This document shows positions 7,680 through 15,419 of a stretch of DNA of 64,000 nt, one piece after another. The notes beneath the pieces are model-generated. The model did not search any database. It saw only the letters and a program-made list of their open reading frames with translations, and was not told the origin of the DNA. This DNA comes from Mycobacterium seoulense. Its GTDB lineage: Bacteria; Actinomycetota; Actinomycetes; Mycobacteriales; Mycobacteriaceae. The number at the start of each line of letters is the position of its first letter. The stretch's first letter is position 1. Position numbers and translations under genes: made by a program. The DNA lies in contig NZ_AP022582.1 of assembly GCF_010731595.1 (NCBI RefSeq), positions 3,100,001 to 3,164,000 of the forward strand, given 5' to 3'.

Positions 7680-8698
7680 TGTGGGACTAGCGAAAAGCGC
7701 CGCGTGTGTTGCAGGGTGGAGATCACCGCGAGGGTCGATTCGGCGCCCTGGTTGAGGTTGACGCACTCAGCGAGCAACCCGTCGAAACCACCACCGGTCT
7801 CCGTGTCCCACATGAGCAACCCGGAGTCGTTGGCGCCCTGGAACCAGGCGGCAGACGACCGGATCCCATCCGGCCAGAGCGGACGCGGATCGGCGGCTGC
7901 GGCGCGTGCGCAGGCGTCGGCGAGGGTGGCCACCTCGATCGGCTGCTGGTCGAAGGCGGGCCGGCTGTCCTGCGGTCCCCGGCCGCCCGCGGGGGCGGGC
8001 GACAGGTGGCCGCCAATCGTTTCGTAGTCGAGCAGCCACTCCAGCAGATCCAGGCCACGCTGTTTCAAGTCCGGGTCGTCCAGCGCGACGCCGGCAGCGA
8101 TCATCGCCTCGGGGAGAATCGCATTCGCGTAGGTGAGCCTTGGCTCGGGCCATGGCCAGTCGGACTTGGTCTCGGGTCTCGCGACCGTGGCGGCGTAGTC
8201 GGTGAGGAGTCGCAGGGCCGCGGAATTACCGGGCTCGACGCTGAGAAGTTCGGCGGCGCCGACGGCGGCGAACGACATCGCCCGCGGCCACGGTGACCTG
8301 GCCTTAGCAGCGCGCTCGAACTGAATCACGGCCAGTCGGCTCACCAGGCTGACGTCGCTGTGGGCGGCGGCAGTGCCGAGCCCCCAGACGCAGCGGCCCC
8401 AGTGGTCGTCTGTGGTGGGCTGGTCGGTCCAATGTCCGACGTGGTCCATCCGGTTGCGGCAGGAGCCGTTGTAGGACTGGGCGTCATTCAAGAACTGCAG
8501 GGCCTTGCGGGCGAGGCCGTTCACGGCACCTGGTGCGTCGGGCTCGCGGGTGGTGACGACGAGCACCCTGGCCATGTCGTCGGTGCAGTACCCGTGCTCA
8601 CGGCGGGGCACGGTCATGCAGGCGTGCTCGAAGGTGGCACGATGGTCCGTCATTCGCAGCAGGTGCGCGAACACCGGGGTGGGCGCGGCGCCGGTCAC
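7676..8698 (-). CDS. Six-hairpin (alpha/alpha-barrel) glycosidase-like protein
   Basis: A 340-residue protein from GTG 8698. The opening HLLRMTDHRATFEHACMTVP followed by RREHGYCTDDMARVLVV is the pattern I associate with the C-terminal half of bacterial proteins in which it is fused behind a GT4 domain. The remainder (DHWGRCVWGLGTAA, PWPEPRLTYANAILPEAMIA, WFQGANDSGLLMWD, GGGFDGLLAECVNLNQGAES) fits an alpha/alpha toroid of the six-hairpin glycosidase clan. The separate GT4 gene directly upstream (GTGA overlap) supports a split version of the fused arrangement. Cytosolic by lack of signal. Catalytic residues not assigned; it may be a glycosidase, an epimerase or a non-catalytic partner. Confidence 0.65.
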   Translation of the reverse strand: MTGAAPTPVFAHLLRMTDHRATFEHACMTVPRREHGYCTDDMARVLVVTTREPDAPGAVNGLARKALQFLNDAQSYNGSCRNRMDHVGHWTDQPTTDDHWGRCVWGLGTAAAHSDVSLVSRLAVIQFERAAKARSPWPRAMSFAAVGAAELLSVEPGNSAALRLLTDYAATVARPETKSDWPWPEPRLTYANAILPEAMIAAGVALDDPDLKQRGLDLLEWLLDYETIGGHLSPAPAGGRGPQDSRPAFDQQPIEVATLADACARAAAADPRPLWPDGIRSSAAWFQGANDSGLLMWDTETGGGFDGLLAECVNLNQGAESTLAVISTLQHTRRFSLVPQ

Positions 8699-9828
8699 GT
8701 CAGCGCGGACTGAGTAGCCAGCAGCCGTTGCGCCACGCCGACGTAGGCGTTGGCGACGACGGGCCAGGCGATCGTCGGGGCCAGTCCGCGGGCTTCGGCG
8801 GCCATGGACTCGGCGACTTGCGGATCGGTCAACAGCCGGCGCAGCGCTGCGACCAGTGCGTCGGGATCGTCGTGAGCAACGACGGTGCCCGCGCCGCTGC
8901 CGAGGAGCTCGACCGCGTGCGGGAAAGCGGTGGCGACGATCGGGCGGCCACTCGCGACGGAGTCGACCAGCACACCGGAGGTGACCTGGTCTTTCGAGTC
9001 GTAGGGCAGGACGACGACGGTAGCCGTCTGGATGAGCGCGGTGAGCTCTTCGGGGGTGCGGTACACGGCGTCGAAGGACACCGAATCGGCGACGCCGAGG
9101 CGTTTCGCGTGCGCGACAAGTGCTTCGCGATATCTTTCCCCCTGCGCGGCGAGGACCTTGGGGTGAGTGCGGCCGGCGATGATGTACCGCGGCGGGTTGG
9201 GCAGGTTCTTGAGCGAAGCCATGGCGTCGATGACCCGCTCGATGCCCTTGCCCGGTCCCAGCAGACCCCAGGTCAACATGGTCGACCGGTCAGGATGGTG
9301 CACGCCATTGGTCCTGGGGAGCGCCGCGCCGTGCGGAATGATGGTGATTTTGTGGCGGTCGACGGCGAAGCCTGCGCACAGGCGTTGGCGGGCCACCTCC
9401 GACATCACGATCACTTGATCGGCCAATGCTATCACCGATTCGAGCACCGAAAGTTGGTGTGGTGTCGGATGTTTGAGCACTGTGTGAACGACGACGATCG
9501 ACGGGACGCGCAATCCGGCCATGATCTGGACGACTTCGTCTCCGTCGGGACCGCCATAGATGCCGTACTCGTGCTGGATGACGGCGACGTCGCTCCGGTT
9601 GAGGAGCTCGAAGGTTGCCTCTACGGACGAAGCCGAGCCGTTGACGAGCTCGCCGGCGACGTTGGGCTCCTCGGAGACGTCACCGTCGGCGATGCGCACG
9701 ACATTGACGTTGGCGCCTCTGGCTGTCAATCCGCCTGCCAGGGCTGCGCTAAAGGTCGCCAGGCCGCATGGTGTCGGCGAATAGGTGCCGAGGATGCCAA
9801 AACTCGGCATGTACGAAAAGTGTTGCAT
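8695..9828 (-). CDS. GT4-family glycosyltransferase
   Basis: About 377 residues from ATG 9828 (MQHFSYMPSFGILGTYSPTP). The N-terminal nucleotide-fold loop GILGTYSPTPCGLATFSAAL is typical of GT4 enzymes in this subgroup. The C-terminal Rossmann fold has TWGLLGPGKGIERVIDAM (donor-phosphate loop) and DQVTSGVLVDSVASGRPIVA in place of the usual E-x7-E motif. An alternative TTG start at 9873 adds 15 residues. It heads the islet operon and overlaps the next gene by GTGA. Donor and acceptor sugars are unknown; the GH130 neighbour suggests mannose or GDP-mannose chemistry, which is inference. Confidence 0.85.
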   Translation of the reverse strand: MQHFSYMPSFGILGTYSPTPCGLATFSAALAGGLTARGANVNVVRIADGDVSEEPNVAGELVNGSASSVEATFELLNRSDVAVIQHEYGIYGGPDGDEVVQIMAGLRVPSIVVVHTVLKHPTPHQLSVLESVIALADQVIVMSEVARQRLCAGFAVDRHKITIIPHGAALPRTNGVHHPDRSTMLTWGLLGPGKGIERVIDAMASLKNLPNPPRYIIAGRTHPKVLAAQGERYREALVAHAKRLGVADSVSFDAVYRTPEELTALIQTATVVVLPYDSKDQVTSGVLVDSVASGRPIVATAFPHAVELLGSGAGTVVAHDDPDALVAALRRLLTDPQVAESMAAEARGLAPTIAWPVVANAYVGVAQRLLATQSALT

Positions 9829-10026
9829 CCCAAAGGGAGCAATCAACGGCTGAAACAACGATGGAACATTCAAAATTATCCCGACTGAACGGTAAATACT
9901 AACGATGGGTCCGGCGTGAGCGGATGCTCGGGCAGATCAGCGTCATAAGCTGAGCCATTCCGGATGGGCTGGGAGTACCAGCACCCCTCACGCTACACCC
10001 TCACCGGCCGAAAGGCGTGGTCTGCA

Positions 10027-10045
10027 CTTTGCGGTCACCGCAAAG
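10027..10045. repeat. Perfect 19-nt inverted repeat
   Basis: CTTTGCGGTCACCGCAAAG: 9-bp arms around a single C. It may be an operator, an excisionase/integrase arm site or the stem of a terminator. It lies within the islet, 330 bp from the tRNA. Confidence 0.6.
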
Positions 10046-10070
10046 GGTTTGCACGATGGCGAGACGCTTG

Positions 10071-10100
10071 CGTTCGGTGTTCTCACGTTCGGTGTTCTCA
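10071..10100. repeat. Tandem 15-bp repeat, two exact copies
   Basis: CGTTCGGTGTTCTCA occurs at 10071-10085 and again immediately at 10086-10100. Two exact abutting copies could be recombinase arm-type sites or simple slippage. There is no further copy nearby. Confidence 0.7.
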
Positions 10101-10375
10101 AACGTGTGTGGATGCCGCCGCGGTTTGGCGCTGTCGAAGACAGTTTTCGTCATACCAGCAGCCTTGGCGCGGCGCTCTGTTGGTCCGACGTTTGGCGCGA
10201 AGCTGAGCCCCACATGGCGAACGCGCACTCCAGCGCCAGCCCTATATCAGTCGGTGCGGATCAGGTCCCGTCACACCTTGCATGGCCACGGCAGCAGATT
10301 TCACGCCGAATCTTGACGGGAGTCTTGACCTGAGGTTCGGGTAAACCGCTTTCGATCCCTGAACCGCTGTCTCCA

Positions 10376-10406
10376 GTGGAGCTAAGGGGATTCGAACCCC
10401 TGACCT
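10376..10406. repeat. tRNA-Ala 3' end repeat (proximal att site)
   Basis: The 31-bp segment identical to 5362-5392. Here it forms the 3' end of the intact tRNA-Ala gene plus one base beyond the discriminator, so integration restored a functional tRNA. Confidence 0.85.
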
Positions 10407-10449
10407 ACTCGATGCGAACGAGTCGCGCTACCAACTGCGCCATAGCCCC
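10377..10449 (-). tRNA. tRNA-Ala, anticodon CGC
   Basis: 73 nt on the leftward strand starting GGGGCTATGGCGCAG. The acceptor stem GGGGCTA pairs with TAGCTCC plus discriminator A. The anticodon stem ACTCG/CGAGT encloses the loop TTCGCAT with anticodon CGC (reads GCG). The T-arm is AGGGGTTCGAATCCCCT. CCA is not encoded. It is the integration site of the islet to its left. Confidence 0.97.
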
Positions 10450-10495
10450 TGATCGCTAGCAGGCTACCAGCCGCGGCCCGAACCGCCGAACCGCA

Positions 10496-11542
10496 CTACT
10501 CGCCGACGGCCCGCGGCAAGTCCCTGGACCAGCCGTAGTGGCGCATCGGCATCGCGTAGTCCAGATGCTCGAAGATTGGGTCCTCGTCGTCGATCTCCAG
10601 AACCACTGCGCCCGGGCGCCGCAGCCGCGACGGCACCACGTCGTAGTCGCGGTCGTAGGCGTTCTCCACGCCCATCCGCGCCCGCGCCATCCGCTGCATC
10701 CGCCGGCGACGCACCTTCTCCTCGATGCGGGTCTGGCGCCGCAGGTAACCCAGGTAGAGCAGGGTCACGGCGGTGGCGGTGCCGCACACCCACCAGGCGC
10801 TGGGCGAGATCTTGAACGCGGCCGTGGCCGAGCCCACCAGCACCACCGCCATCACCATCAGCACGCGCTTGCGGAATTTGTACTTGCGGGCGCTGACGGC
10901 GGCCGCGGTCTTCGCATCGAACCGGCGGCGCCGCGAGGCGTTCCGCGGCACCGGCGCCGGCATTTCCTCGTCGTCGGCTTCCGCCTCGGGCTCCAACCCG
11001 GAGGAGTCCTCGATGTATTCGTAGCCCTCGTCGTCCTCCTCGTCGCCGGCGTGGGCGACGACGTCGGTGTCGGACTCCTCGTCGTCCTCGTCGGCGTCGG
11101 CTTCCTCCTCGACCACCGCAGCGACGCCGGCCGGGAGCGCCTGCGAATCCTCGACGACGTCGACGTCGAGGTACTCGGGCTCGGTGCGCTCGGACGCCGC
11201 GGCCTTCACGACCACCGGACGCAGCTGGCGCAGCTCGTCGGTGTCGTCGTCGCCGCGTTCTTCGTCGTCGTCCTCGTCCGCGGCGAGGTCACGCTCGTCG
11301 TCGAGCACGTTGTCGGCCGCCTCTTCCGGCGGCTGCCAGTCGGGATCGCTGCGGTGCCCGGCGGCCGGACCGCTGCGTTTGATCAGCCGCGACTTCGCCC
11401 CGCCGTTGAGGACCCGGGTGGCCAGGGCCACGTCGCTGGTGCGCCGCACGGCGTCGCGTTTGCTGACGAGCATCGGCACCAAGACGAACAGCCAGAGCAC
11501 TACGAGCGAGATCCACAACAGTGACTGCGGAATGCTTGGCAT
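10496..11542 (-). CDS. GlpR/SepX-like divisome membrane protein (Rv0996-type)
   Basis: 348 residues from ATG 11542 (MPSIPQSLLWISLVVLWLFV). An N-terminal membrane segment (LLWISLVVLWLFVLVPML) is followed by a very acidic, disordered linker of about 150 residues (runs of D/E) and then two more membrane segments (VLMVMAVVLVGSATAAF and WWVCGTATAVTLLYLGYL), ending in a basic then conserved cytoplasmic tail. This architecture and the gene order galU-moeA/glp-rimJ-this match the actinobacterial septal protein called SepX in Streptomyces and GlpR in Corynebacterium, the membrane receptor of the gephyrin-like Glp. It probably links Glp/FtsZ to the septal membrane. Function is by homology and synteny. 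Confidence 0.78.
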   Translation of the reverse strand: MPSIPQSLLWISLVVLWLFVLVPMLVSKRDAVRRTSDVALATRVLNGGAKSRLIKRSGPAAGHRSDPDWQPPEEAADNVLDDERDLAADEDDDEERGDDDTDELRQLRPVVVKAAASERTEPEYLDVDVVEDSQALPAGVAAVVEEEADADEDDEESDTDVVAHAGDEEDDEGYEYIEDSSGLEPEAEADDEEMPAPVPRNASRRRRFDAKTAAAVSARKYKFRKRVLMVMAVVLVGSATAAFKISPSAWWVCGTATAVTLLYLGYLRRQTRIEEKVRRRRMQRMARARMGVENAYDRDYDVVPSRLRRPGAVVLEIDDEDPIFEHLDYAMPMRHYGWSRDLPRAVGE

Positions 11543-11706
11543 GACGACCTGCTCTCTTCGGTTCCGATCCCGCGAGGCCCACCGGTGGCCAACGCGGCCG
11601 GGTTTAAGTGACCAGGACAATTACACACCTGTAATTTCGCTCTCACAAGCACCACGAGTCACTCGTGTCGCGGTAGCCACATGGTGGCCCGGCCGCGAGG
11701 GGTCGC

Positions 11707-12381
11707 TCAGGCCCAGCTCGCGTGCCCGGCGCGGACCAGCGTCGAGGCCACCGATCCGGACACCTCCTCGACGGTGATGGCCATCAGCAGGTGGTCGCGC
11801 CACGCCTTGTCGACCTCGAGGTAGCGCTGCAACAACCCCTCTTGGCGGAACCCGACCTTCCCCAGCACGGCGCGGCTCGCGGCGTTCTCGGGCCGCACGG
11901 TGGCCTCCACGCGATGCAACATCACCGGGCCGAAGCAGTGGTCCAGCCCCAGCGCCAACGCCGCCGTGGCCACCCCGCCGCCGGTCGCCGACCGCGGTAC
12001 CCAGTAGCCGATCCACGCCGACCGCAACGCCCCATGGGTGACGTTGCCGATGGTCAGCTGGCCGCAGAACCGGCCGTCGAGCTCGATGACGTACGGCAAC
12101 ATGCGGCCGGCGCGGGCCTCCGCACGCAGCCCGGAACACAGCGCCGGCCACGCGGCGACCGTGTGCCGGCTCGTCCAATCGGTCTCCGCGCTGGGCTCCC
12201 ACGGCTCGAGGTGCGCGCGGTCGGCCAACCGGATCCGGCTCCACTGCGCTCCGTCGCGCATTCGCACGGCCCGCAGCCGGACCACCCCCGCCGGGACCCG
12301 CAACGGACCGACGTCGAGCGGCCAACCCGGATGACGGGGGTTGGTGCGCAACAGGTTCACGAGCCCGTGGAGTCGGTGCAC
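11707..12381 (-). CDS. rimJ: RimJ/RimL-type GNAT N-acetyltransferase
   Basis: A 224-residue GNAT protein, GTG start at 12381 directly abutting the moeA/glp stop. Motifs: RLRAVRMRDGAQWSRIRLAD (N-terminal strand-helix), AWIGYWVPRSATGGGVATAA (acetyl-CoA pyrophosphate loop, R/Q-x-x-G-x-G/A-like) and HRVEATVRPENAASRAVLGK then VGFRQEGLL, the RimJ-family signature. Likely acetylates a protein N-terminus or a small amine; the target is unproven. It sits between glp and glpR in a conserved unit. Confidence 0.85.
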   Translation of the reverse strand: MHRLHGLVNLLRTNPRHPGWPLDVGPLRVPAGVVRLRAVRMRDGAQWSRIRLADRAHLEPWEPSAETDWTSRHTVAAWPALCSGLRAEARAGRMLPYVIELDGRFCGQLTIGNVTHGALRSAWIGYWVPRSATGGGVATAALALGLDHCFGPVMLHRVEATVRPENAASRAVLGKVGFRQEGLLQRYLEVDKAWRDHLLMAITVEEVSGSVASTLVRAGHASWA

Positions 12382-13671
12382 TTAACCGCGCTGAGCCAAG
12401 AAGGCGACGTCGACGATCTCGCCGGTGCGGACTTGTTCGGCGCCGGTCGGCACCACCACAAGGCAGTTCGCTTCCGCGAGGGTGGCCAGCAGATGGGAGG
12501 ACGCGCCCGGGGCCCCGCCCAGCGCCTGCACGAGGTATTCACCGGTTTCCTGGTCGCGCATCAGCTGGCCGCGCAGGTAGCCCTTGCGCCCGGCGACCGA
12601 CGTGATGGGCGACAGCGTGCGGGCCTGCACGATCCGGCGCATCGGCTGGCGCTTGCCCAGCGAGAGGCGGATCAGCGGCCGCACCATCACCTCGAAGACC
12701 ACCAGGGCGCTGACCGGGTTCGCGGGCAGCAAGAACGTCGGGACGCCGTCGCGGCCCAATTGACCAAAACCCTGGACGGACCCCGGATGCATCGCGACGC
12801 GGACGACTTCCATCTCCCCGAGCTCGGAAAGGACCGAGCGCACCGGCTCGGCCGCGGCGCCCCCGACGCCCGCGATCACCACCACCTCGGCGCGGTTGAT
12901 CTGGCCCTCGATGATCTCGCGGAATTCCTTGGGCTCGTTGCTGACGATGCCGACGCGGTTGACCTCCGCGCCGGCGTCCCGGGCCGCCGCCGCGAGTGCG
13001 TAGGAGTTCACGTCGTAGACCTGGCCGTTGCCCGGGGTGCGCGAGATGTCGACCAGTTCGCCGCCGACGGCCATCACCGTCACCCGGGGCCGCGGATGCA
13101 CCAGCACCCGCTCACGGCCGACCGCGGCCAGCAGGCCGACCTGGGCGGCGCCGATGACGGTTCCGGCGCGCACCGCCACGTCACCGGGCTGCACATCGTC
13201 GCCGGTGCGGCGCACATACGCACCCGATGGCGCCCCCCGCAGAATCCGCACCCGCGTGCTGCCGCCGTCGGTCCAGCGCAGCGGGATGACCGCGTCGGCC
13301 AGCGTGGGGAGCGGGGCGCCCGTATGCACCCTGGCGGCCTGCCGGGGCTGCAGCCGGCTGGGCGTGCGCGCCCCGGCCTCGACGGTCCCCATCACGGGCA
13401 GGACCAGGCCCTCGCGCCGGTCTTCCTCGAGCTCCGCGTCGCCGGGCGGCTCACCCAGACTGTCGGCGCCCACTTCGCCGACGCCCAGCACGTCGACGCT
13501 GCGCACCGCATAGCCGTCGATCGCGGCCTGATCGAAGCCGGGCATCGGACGCTCGGTCACGACCTCTTCGGCACACATCAATCCCTGCGCCTCGGCAATG
13601 GCCACCCGGATGGGCCGCGGTGCCACCGCGGCGGCCGTTATCCGGGCCTGCTGCTCCTCCACAGAACGCAC
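12382..13671 (-). CDS. moeA: MoeA/gephyrin-like protein (molybdopterin molybdotransferase or Glp)
   Basis: A 429-residue protein with full MoeA architecture: domain I/II around RPMPGFDQAAIDGYAVRSVD, the MPT-binding domain III with VMAVGGELVDISRTPGNGQV then YDVNSYALAAAARDAGAEV and VVVIAGVGGAAAEPVRSVL, and a C-terminal beta barrel (FLLPANPVSALVVFEVMVRP). Adjacent rimJ and glpR-type genes make this the probable orthologue of corynebacterial Glp, a MoeA-like protein recruited to FtsZ at the septum by GlpR. In the usual active-site loop a GGxSxGxxD motif is expected; here IAGVGGAAAEPVRS lacks the canonical Asp, which favours the moonlighting Glp role over molybdenum insertion. Confidence 0.82.
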   Translation of the reverse strand: MRSVEEQQARITAAAVAPRPIRVAIAEAQGLMCAEEVVTERPMPGFDQAAIDGYAVRSVDVLGVGEVGADSLGEPPGDAELEEDRREGLVLPVMGTVEAGARTPSRLQPRQAARVHTGAPLPTLADAVIPLRWTDGGSTRVRILRGAPSGAYVRRTGDDVQPGDVAVRAGTVIGAAQVGLLAAVGRERVLVHPRPRVTVMAVGGELVDISRTPGNGQVYDVNSYALAAAARDAGAEVNRVGIVSNEPKEFREIIEGQINRAEVVVIAGVGGAAAEPVRSVLSELGEMEVVRVAMHPGSVQGFGQLGRDGVPTFLLPANPVSALVVFEVMVRPLIRLSLGKRQPMRRIVQARTLSPITSVAGRKGYLRGQLMRDQETGEYLVQALGGAPGASSHLLATLAEANCLVVVPTGAEQVRTGEIVDVAFLAQRG

Positions 13672-13748
13672 AGCGCGCCTCTCTGCCCTGGCGGCCTAGG
13701 CCTCAATGCCCCAGCGGGCGCCGTCGTGGGCCGGGCGTTCAAAGCCGG

Positions 13749-14660
13749 CTACTTCTCGGCCAGGCCTAACCGCGCCACCAACCATCGCCGCAAATCCGGG
13801 CCGTAGTCGTCACGGTCCAATGCAAAGTCAACCGCAGCCTTGAGGTAGCCGCCGGGATTTCCCAAGTCGTGTCGAGATCCGCGATGCACGACGACATGCA
13901 CGGGGTGGCCCTCGGAAATGAGCAAAGCGATCGCGTCGGTGAGCTGTATTTCGCCGCCCACCCCGCGGTCGACGCGGCGCAACGCGTCGAAGATGGCCCG
14001 GTCGAGCACGTAGCGGCCCGCCGCGGCGAACATCGATGGGGCTTCCTCGCGCCTGGGCTTCTCGACCATGCCGTTGACCTTCAGCACGTCGGGATTGTCG
14101 TCGCCGGGTGCCGGCTCGACATCGAAAACCCCGTAGGCGCTGATCTCTTCGGGCGTCACCTCGATGGCGCACAACACCGTGCCGCCGTAGTGTGCCCGCA
14201 CCTTCGACATCGTCTCCAGGACGCCGGTGGGCAGCACCAGGTCGTCGGGCAGCAGCACCATCACGGCGTCCTCGTCGGGAGCCAGCGTGGGCTCCACGCA
14301 ACTGATGGCGTGCCCCAGTCCCAGCGGCTCGGCCTGCACCACGGACTCGACCTTGATCAGCTGCGGCGCGCGGCGCACCTTGTCCAGCATCGCCTTCTTG
14401 CCGCGGGCCTCCAGCGTGCCCTCGAGGACCAGATCCTCGACGAAGTGCGCGACGACACCGTCCTTGCCCTCGGAGGTGATGATCACCAGGCGATCGGCGC
14501 CCGCCTCGGCCGCCTCGGCGGCGACCAGCTCGATGCCGGGGGTATCGACGACCGGCAGCAGCTCCTTCGGCACCGTTTTCGTCGCGGGCAGGAAGCGAGT
14601 ACCAAGACCGGCGGCGGGCACGATCGCCGTATGTGGGACCACCACTTTTGGGCTTGACAT
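13749..14660 (-). CDS. galU: UTP-glucose-1-phosphate uridylyltransferase
   Basis: 303 residues starting MSSPKVVVPHTAIVPAAGLG. The nucleotide-binding signature GLGTRFLPATKTVPKELLPV is present near the N-terminus, with IITSEGKDGVVAHF, LPDDLVLP and GMVEKPRREEAPSMFAAAGR further on, all characteristic of bacterial GalU. It makes UDP-glucose for trehalose, glucan and envelope glycolipid synthesis in the cytosol. Length is normal. It is the first gene of the leftward galU-glp-rimJ-glpR set and is divergent from the 5-FTHF cyclo-ligase gene, sharing a 76-bp promoter region. Confidence 0.95.
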   Translation of the reverse strand: MSSPKVVVPHTAIVPAAGLGTRFLPATKTVPKELLPVVDTPGIELVAAEAAEAGADRLVIITSEGKDGVVAHFVEDLVLEGTLEARGKKAMLDKVRRAPQLIKVESVVQAEPLGLGHAISCVEPTLAPDEDAVMVLLPDDLVLPTGVLETMSKVRAHYGGTVLCAIEVTPEEISAYGVFDVEPAPGDDNPDVLKVNGMVEKPRREEAPSMFAAAGRYVLDRAIFDALRRVDRGVGGEIQLTDAIALLISEGHPVHVVVHRGSRHDLGNPGGYLKAAVDFALDRDDYGPDLRRWLVARLGLAEK

Positions 14661-14668
14661 TGTTCACA
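14653..14668. promoter_or_regulatory. Weak CRP-like site at galU/5-FTHF ligase divergent promoter
   Basis: CTTGACATTGTTCACA matches 8 of 10 defined positions of the mycobacterial CRP consensus TGTGA-N6-TCACA. It overlaps the galU start codon. The divergent pair Rv0992c/Rv0993 is, as I recall, among CRP (Rv3676)-affected genes in M. tuberculosis, but this site alone is weak. Confidence 0.25.
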
Positions 14669-14736
14669 CGATAACCCGAACGCGCATCGCTGATCCGATG
14701 TGGCGCGGGCAAAGACCCGGCTGGAATGGTTGAGGC

Positions 14737-15330
14737 ATGGCGACCACCAGTAAGGCCGCATTGCGTGAGCAGCTGCAGGCGGCCCGGCGCCGCGTTGCCG
14801 ACGTCGTTCGGGCCCGCGAGGCGGAAATGTTGTGCCAGCGACTGGAGGCCGCGGAAAACGTCGTGAGCAGCGGCGGCACGGTGTGCGCCTACGTGCCGGT
14901 GGGCGCCGAGCCCGGGTCGGTCGACATGCTGGACGTGTTGCTGCGCCGGTGCGGGCGAGTGCTGCTGCCGGTTGCGCGCACCACCGCCGGGGACACGCCG
15001 CTGCCATTGCGCTGGGGCGAATATCGGCCCGGGACGCTGACGGCCGCGCGGTGGGGACTGCTGGAGCCGCCGGAGCCATGGCTCCCGGCCACCGCGATCG
15101 CGGACGCCAGCCTGATCCTGGTGCCGTCGCTGGCGGTCGACCGCTCCGGGGTCCGGTTGGGCCGGGGCCGCGGCTTCTACGATCGCTCGCTGGGCGCCCG
15201 CGACCCACACGCGCGGCTGGTCGCGGTGGTGCGCGACGCGGAGCTGGTGGACGATTTACCCGCCGAGCCGCACGACGTACCGATGACCGACGCGCTCACG
15301 CCGCGGGCGGGACTGATCGCCCTGGGATAA
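14737..15330 (+). CDS. 5-formyltetrahydrofolate cyclo-ligase
   Basis: 197 residues. The N-terminal region ALREQLQAARRRVADVVRAR and the C-terminal core DASLILVPSLAVDRSGVRLG then RGRGFYDRSLGA contain the family's ATP/folate signature (GxGxGFYDR, here GRGRGFYDR). It converts 5-formyl-THF to 5,10-methenyl-THF with ATP, a one-carbon pool enzyme that also affects intrinsic antifolate tolerance in mycobacteria. Length and domains are complete. Divergent from galU. Confidence 0.92.
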   Translation: MATTSKAALREQLQAARRRVADVVRAREAEMLCQRLEAAENVVSSGGTVCAYVPVGAEPGSVDMLDVLLRRCGRVLLPVARTTAGDTPLPLRWGEYRPGTLTAARWGLLEPPEPWLPATAIADASLILVPSLAVDRSGVRLGRGRGFYDRSLGARDPHARLVAVVRDAELVDDLPAEPHDVPMTDALTPRAGLIALG

Positions 15331-15363
15331 CACATCGGGAATGAGCGGCGTCACGTGGCGGTT

Positions 15364-15390
15364 CTAGCACTTGAGACGCTAGAGTGCTAA
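15364..15390. promoter_or_regulatory. CIRCE element (HrcA operator) upstream of ruc
   Basis: CTAGCACTT-N9-GAGTGCTAA. The right arm is a perfect CIRCE half-site and the left arm differs from TTAGCACTC only at its two outer bases. It ends 29 bp before the GTG of the zinc-ribbon chaperone gene, a position suited to repression by HrcA and induction on heat shock. Confidence 0.85.
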
Positions 15391-15419
15391 CAGACTTTTG
15401 CAATCATCCGGAGGTTTTC

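Larger units (their letters stand above)
9829..10375. other. Islet right end: promoter region and non-coding remnant
   Basis: This ~550-bp stretch between the GT4 gene and the tRNA has no convincing gene. It is locally AT-richer just upstream of the GT4 start (around 9870-9905, with GATAATTT on the leftward strand), where the operon promoter probably lies. It also holds a perfect 19-nt inverted repeat (10027-10045) and an exact 15-bp tandem duplication (10071-10100). Short frames here show no family features. Confidence 0.5.
5363..10376. mobile_element. Genomic islet inserted at tRNA-Ala(CGC)
   Basis: About 5.0 kb lies between the intact tRNA-Ala gene and an exact 31-bp copy of its 3' end. 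It carries four leftward genes (GT4, six-hairpin protein, GH130, S30AE-like), one broken small frame and repeat-bearing non-coding ends. I see no integrase, excisionase, transposase or relaxase, so the element is either a decayed remnant or was mobilised in trans. The flanks return to ordinary mycobacterial genes. Boundaries are firm if the repeat is an att duplication; that interpretation is inference from layout. Confidence 0.65.

Noticed and set aside
10071..10100. CRISPR repeats
   Set aside because: Only two abutting 15-bp copies without spacers; no cas genes.
5393..10375. Integrase or transposase in the islet
   Set aside because: Both strands were read for tyrosine-recombinase (R...HxxR...Y) and DDE features; none was found.
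9829..10375. DosR box upstream of the GT4 operon
   Set aside because: The islet contains a hibernation-type gene, so I looked for GGGACT-N-AGTCCC; nothing close was seen.
10538..11524. Rightward frame opposite the GlpR-like gene
   Set aside because: Val/Gly/Arg-rich mirror of the acidic linker codons; no domain.
11722..13806. Long rightward frame opposite rimJ and moeA/glp
   Set aside because: It is antisense to two clear genes, rich in Arg/Gly/His as expected from GC-rich shadow frames.
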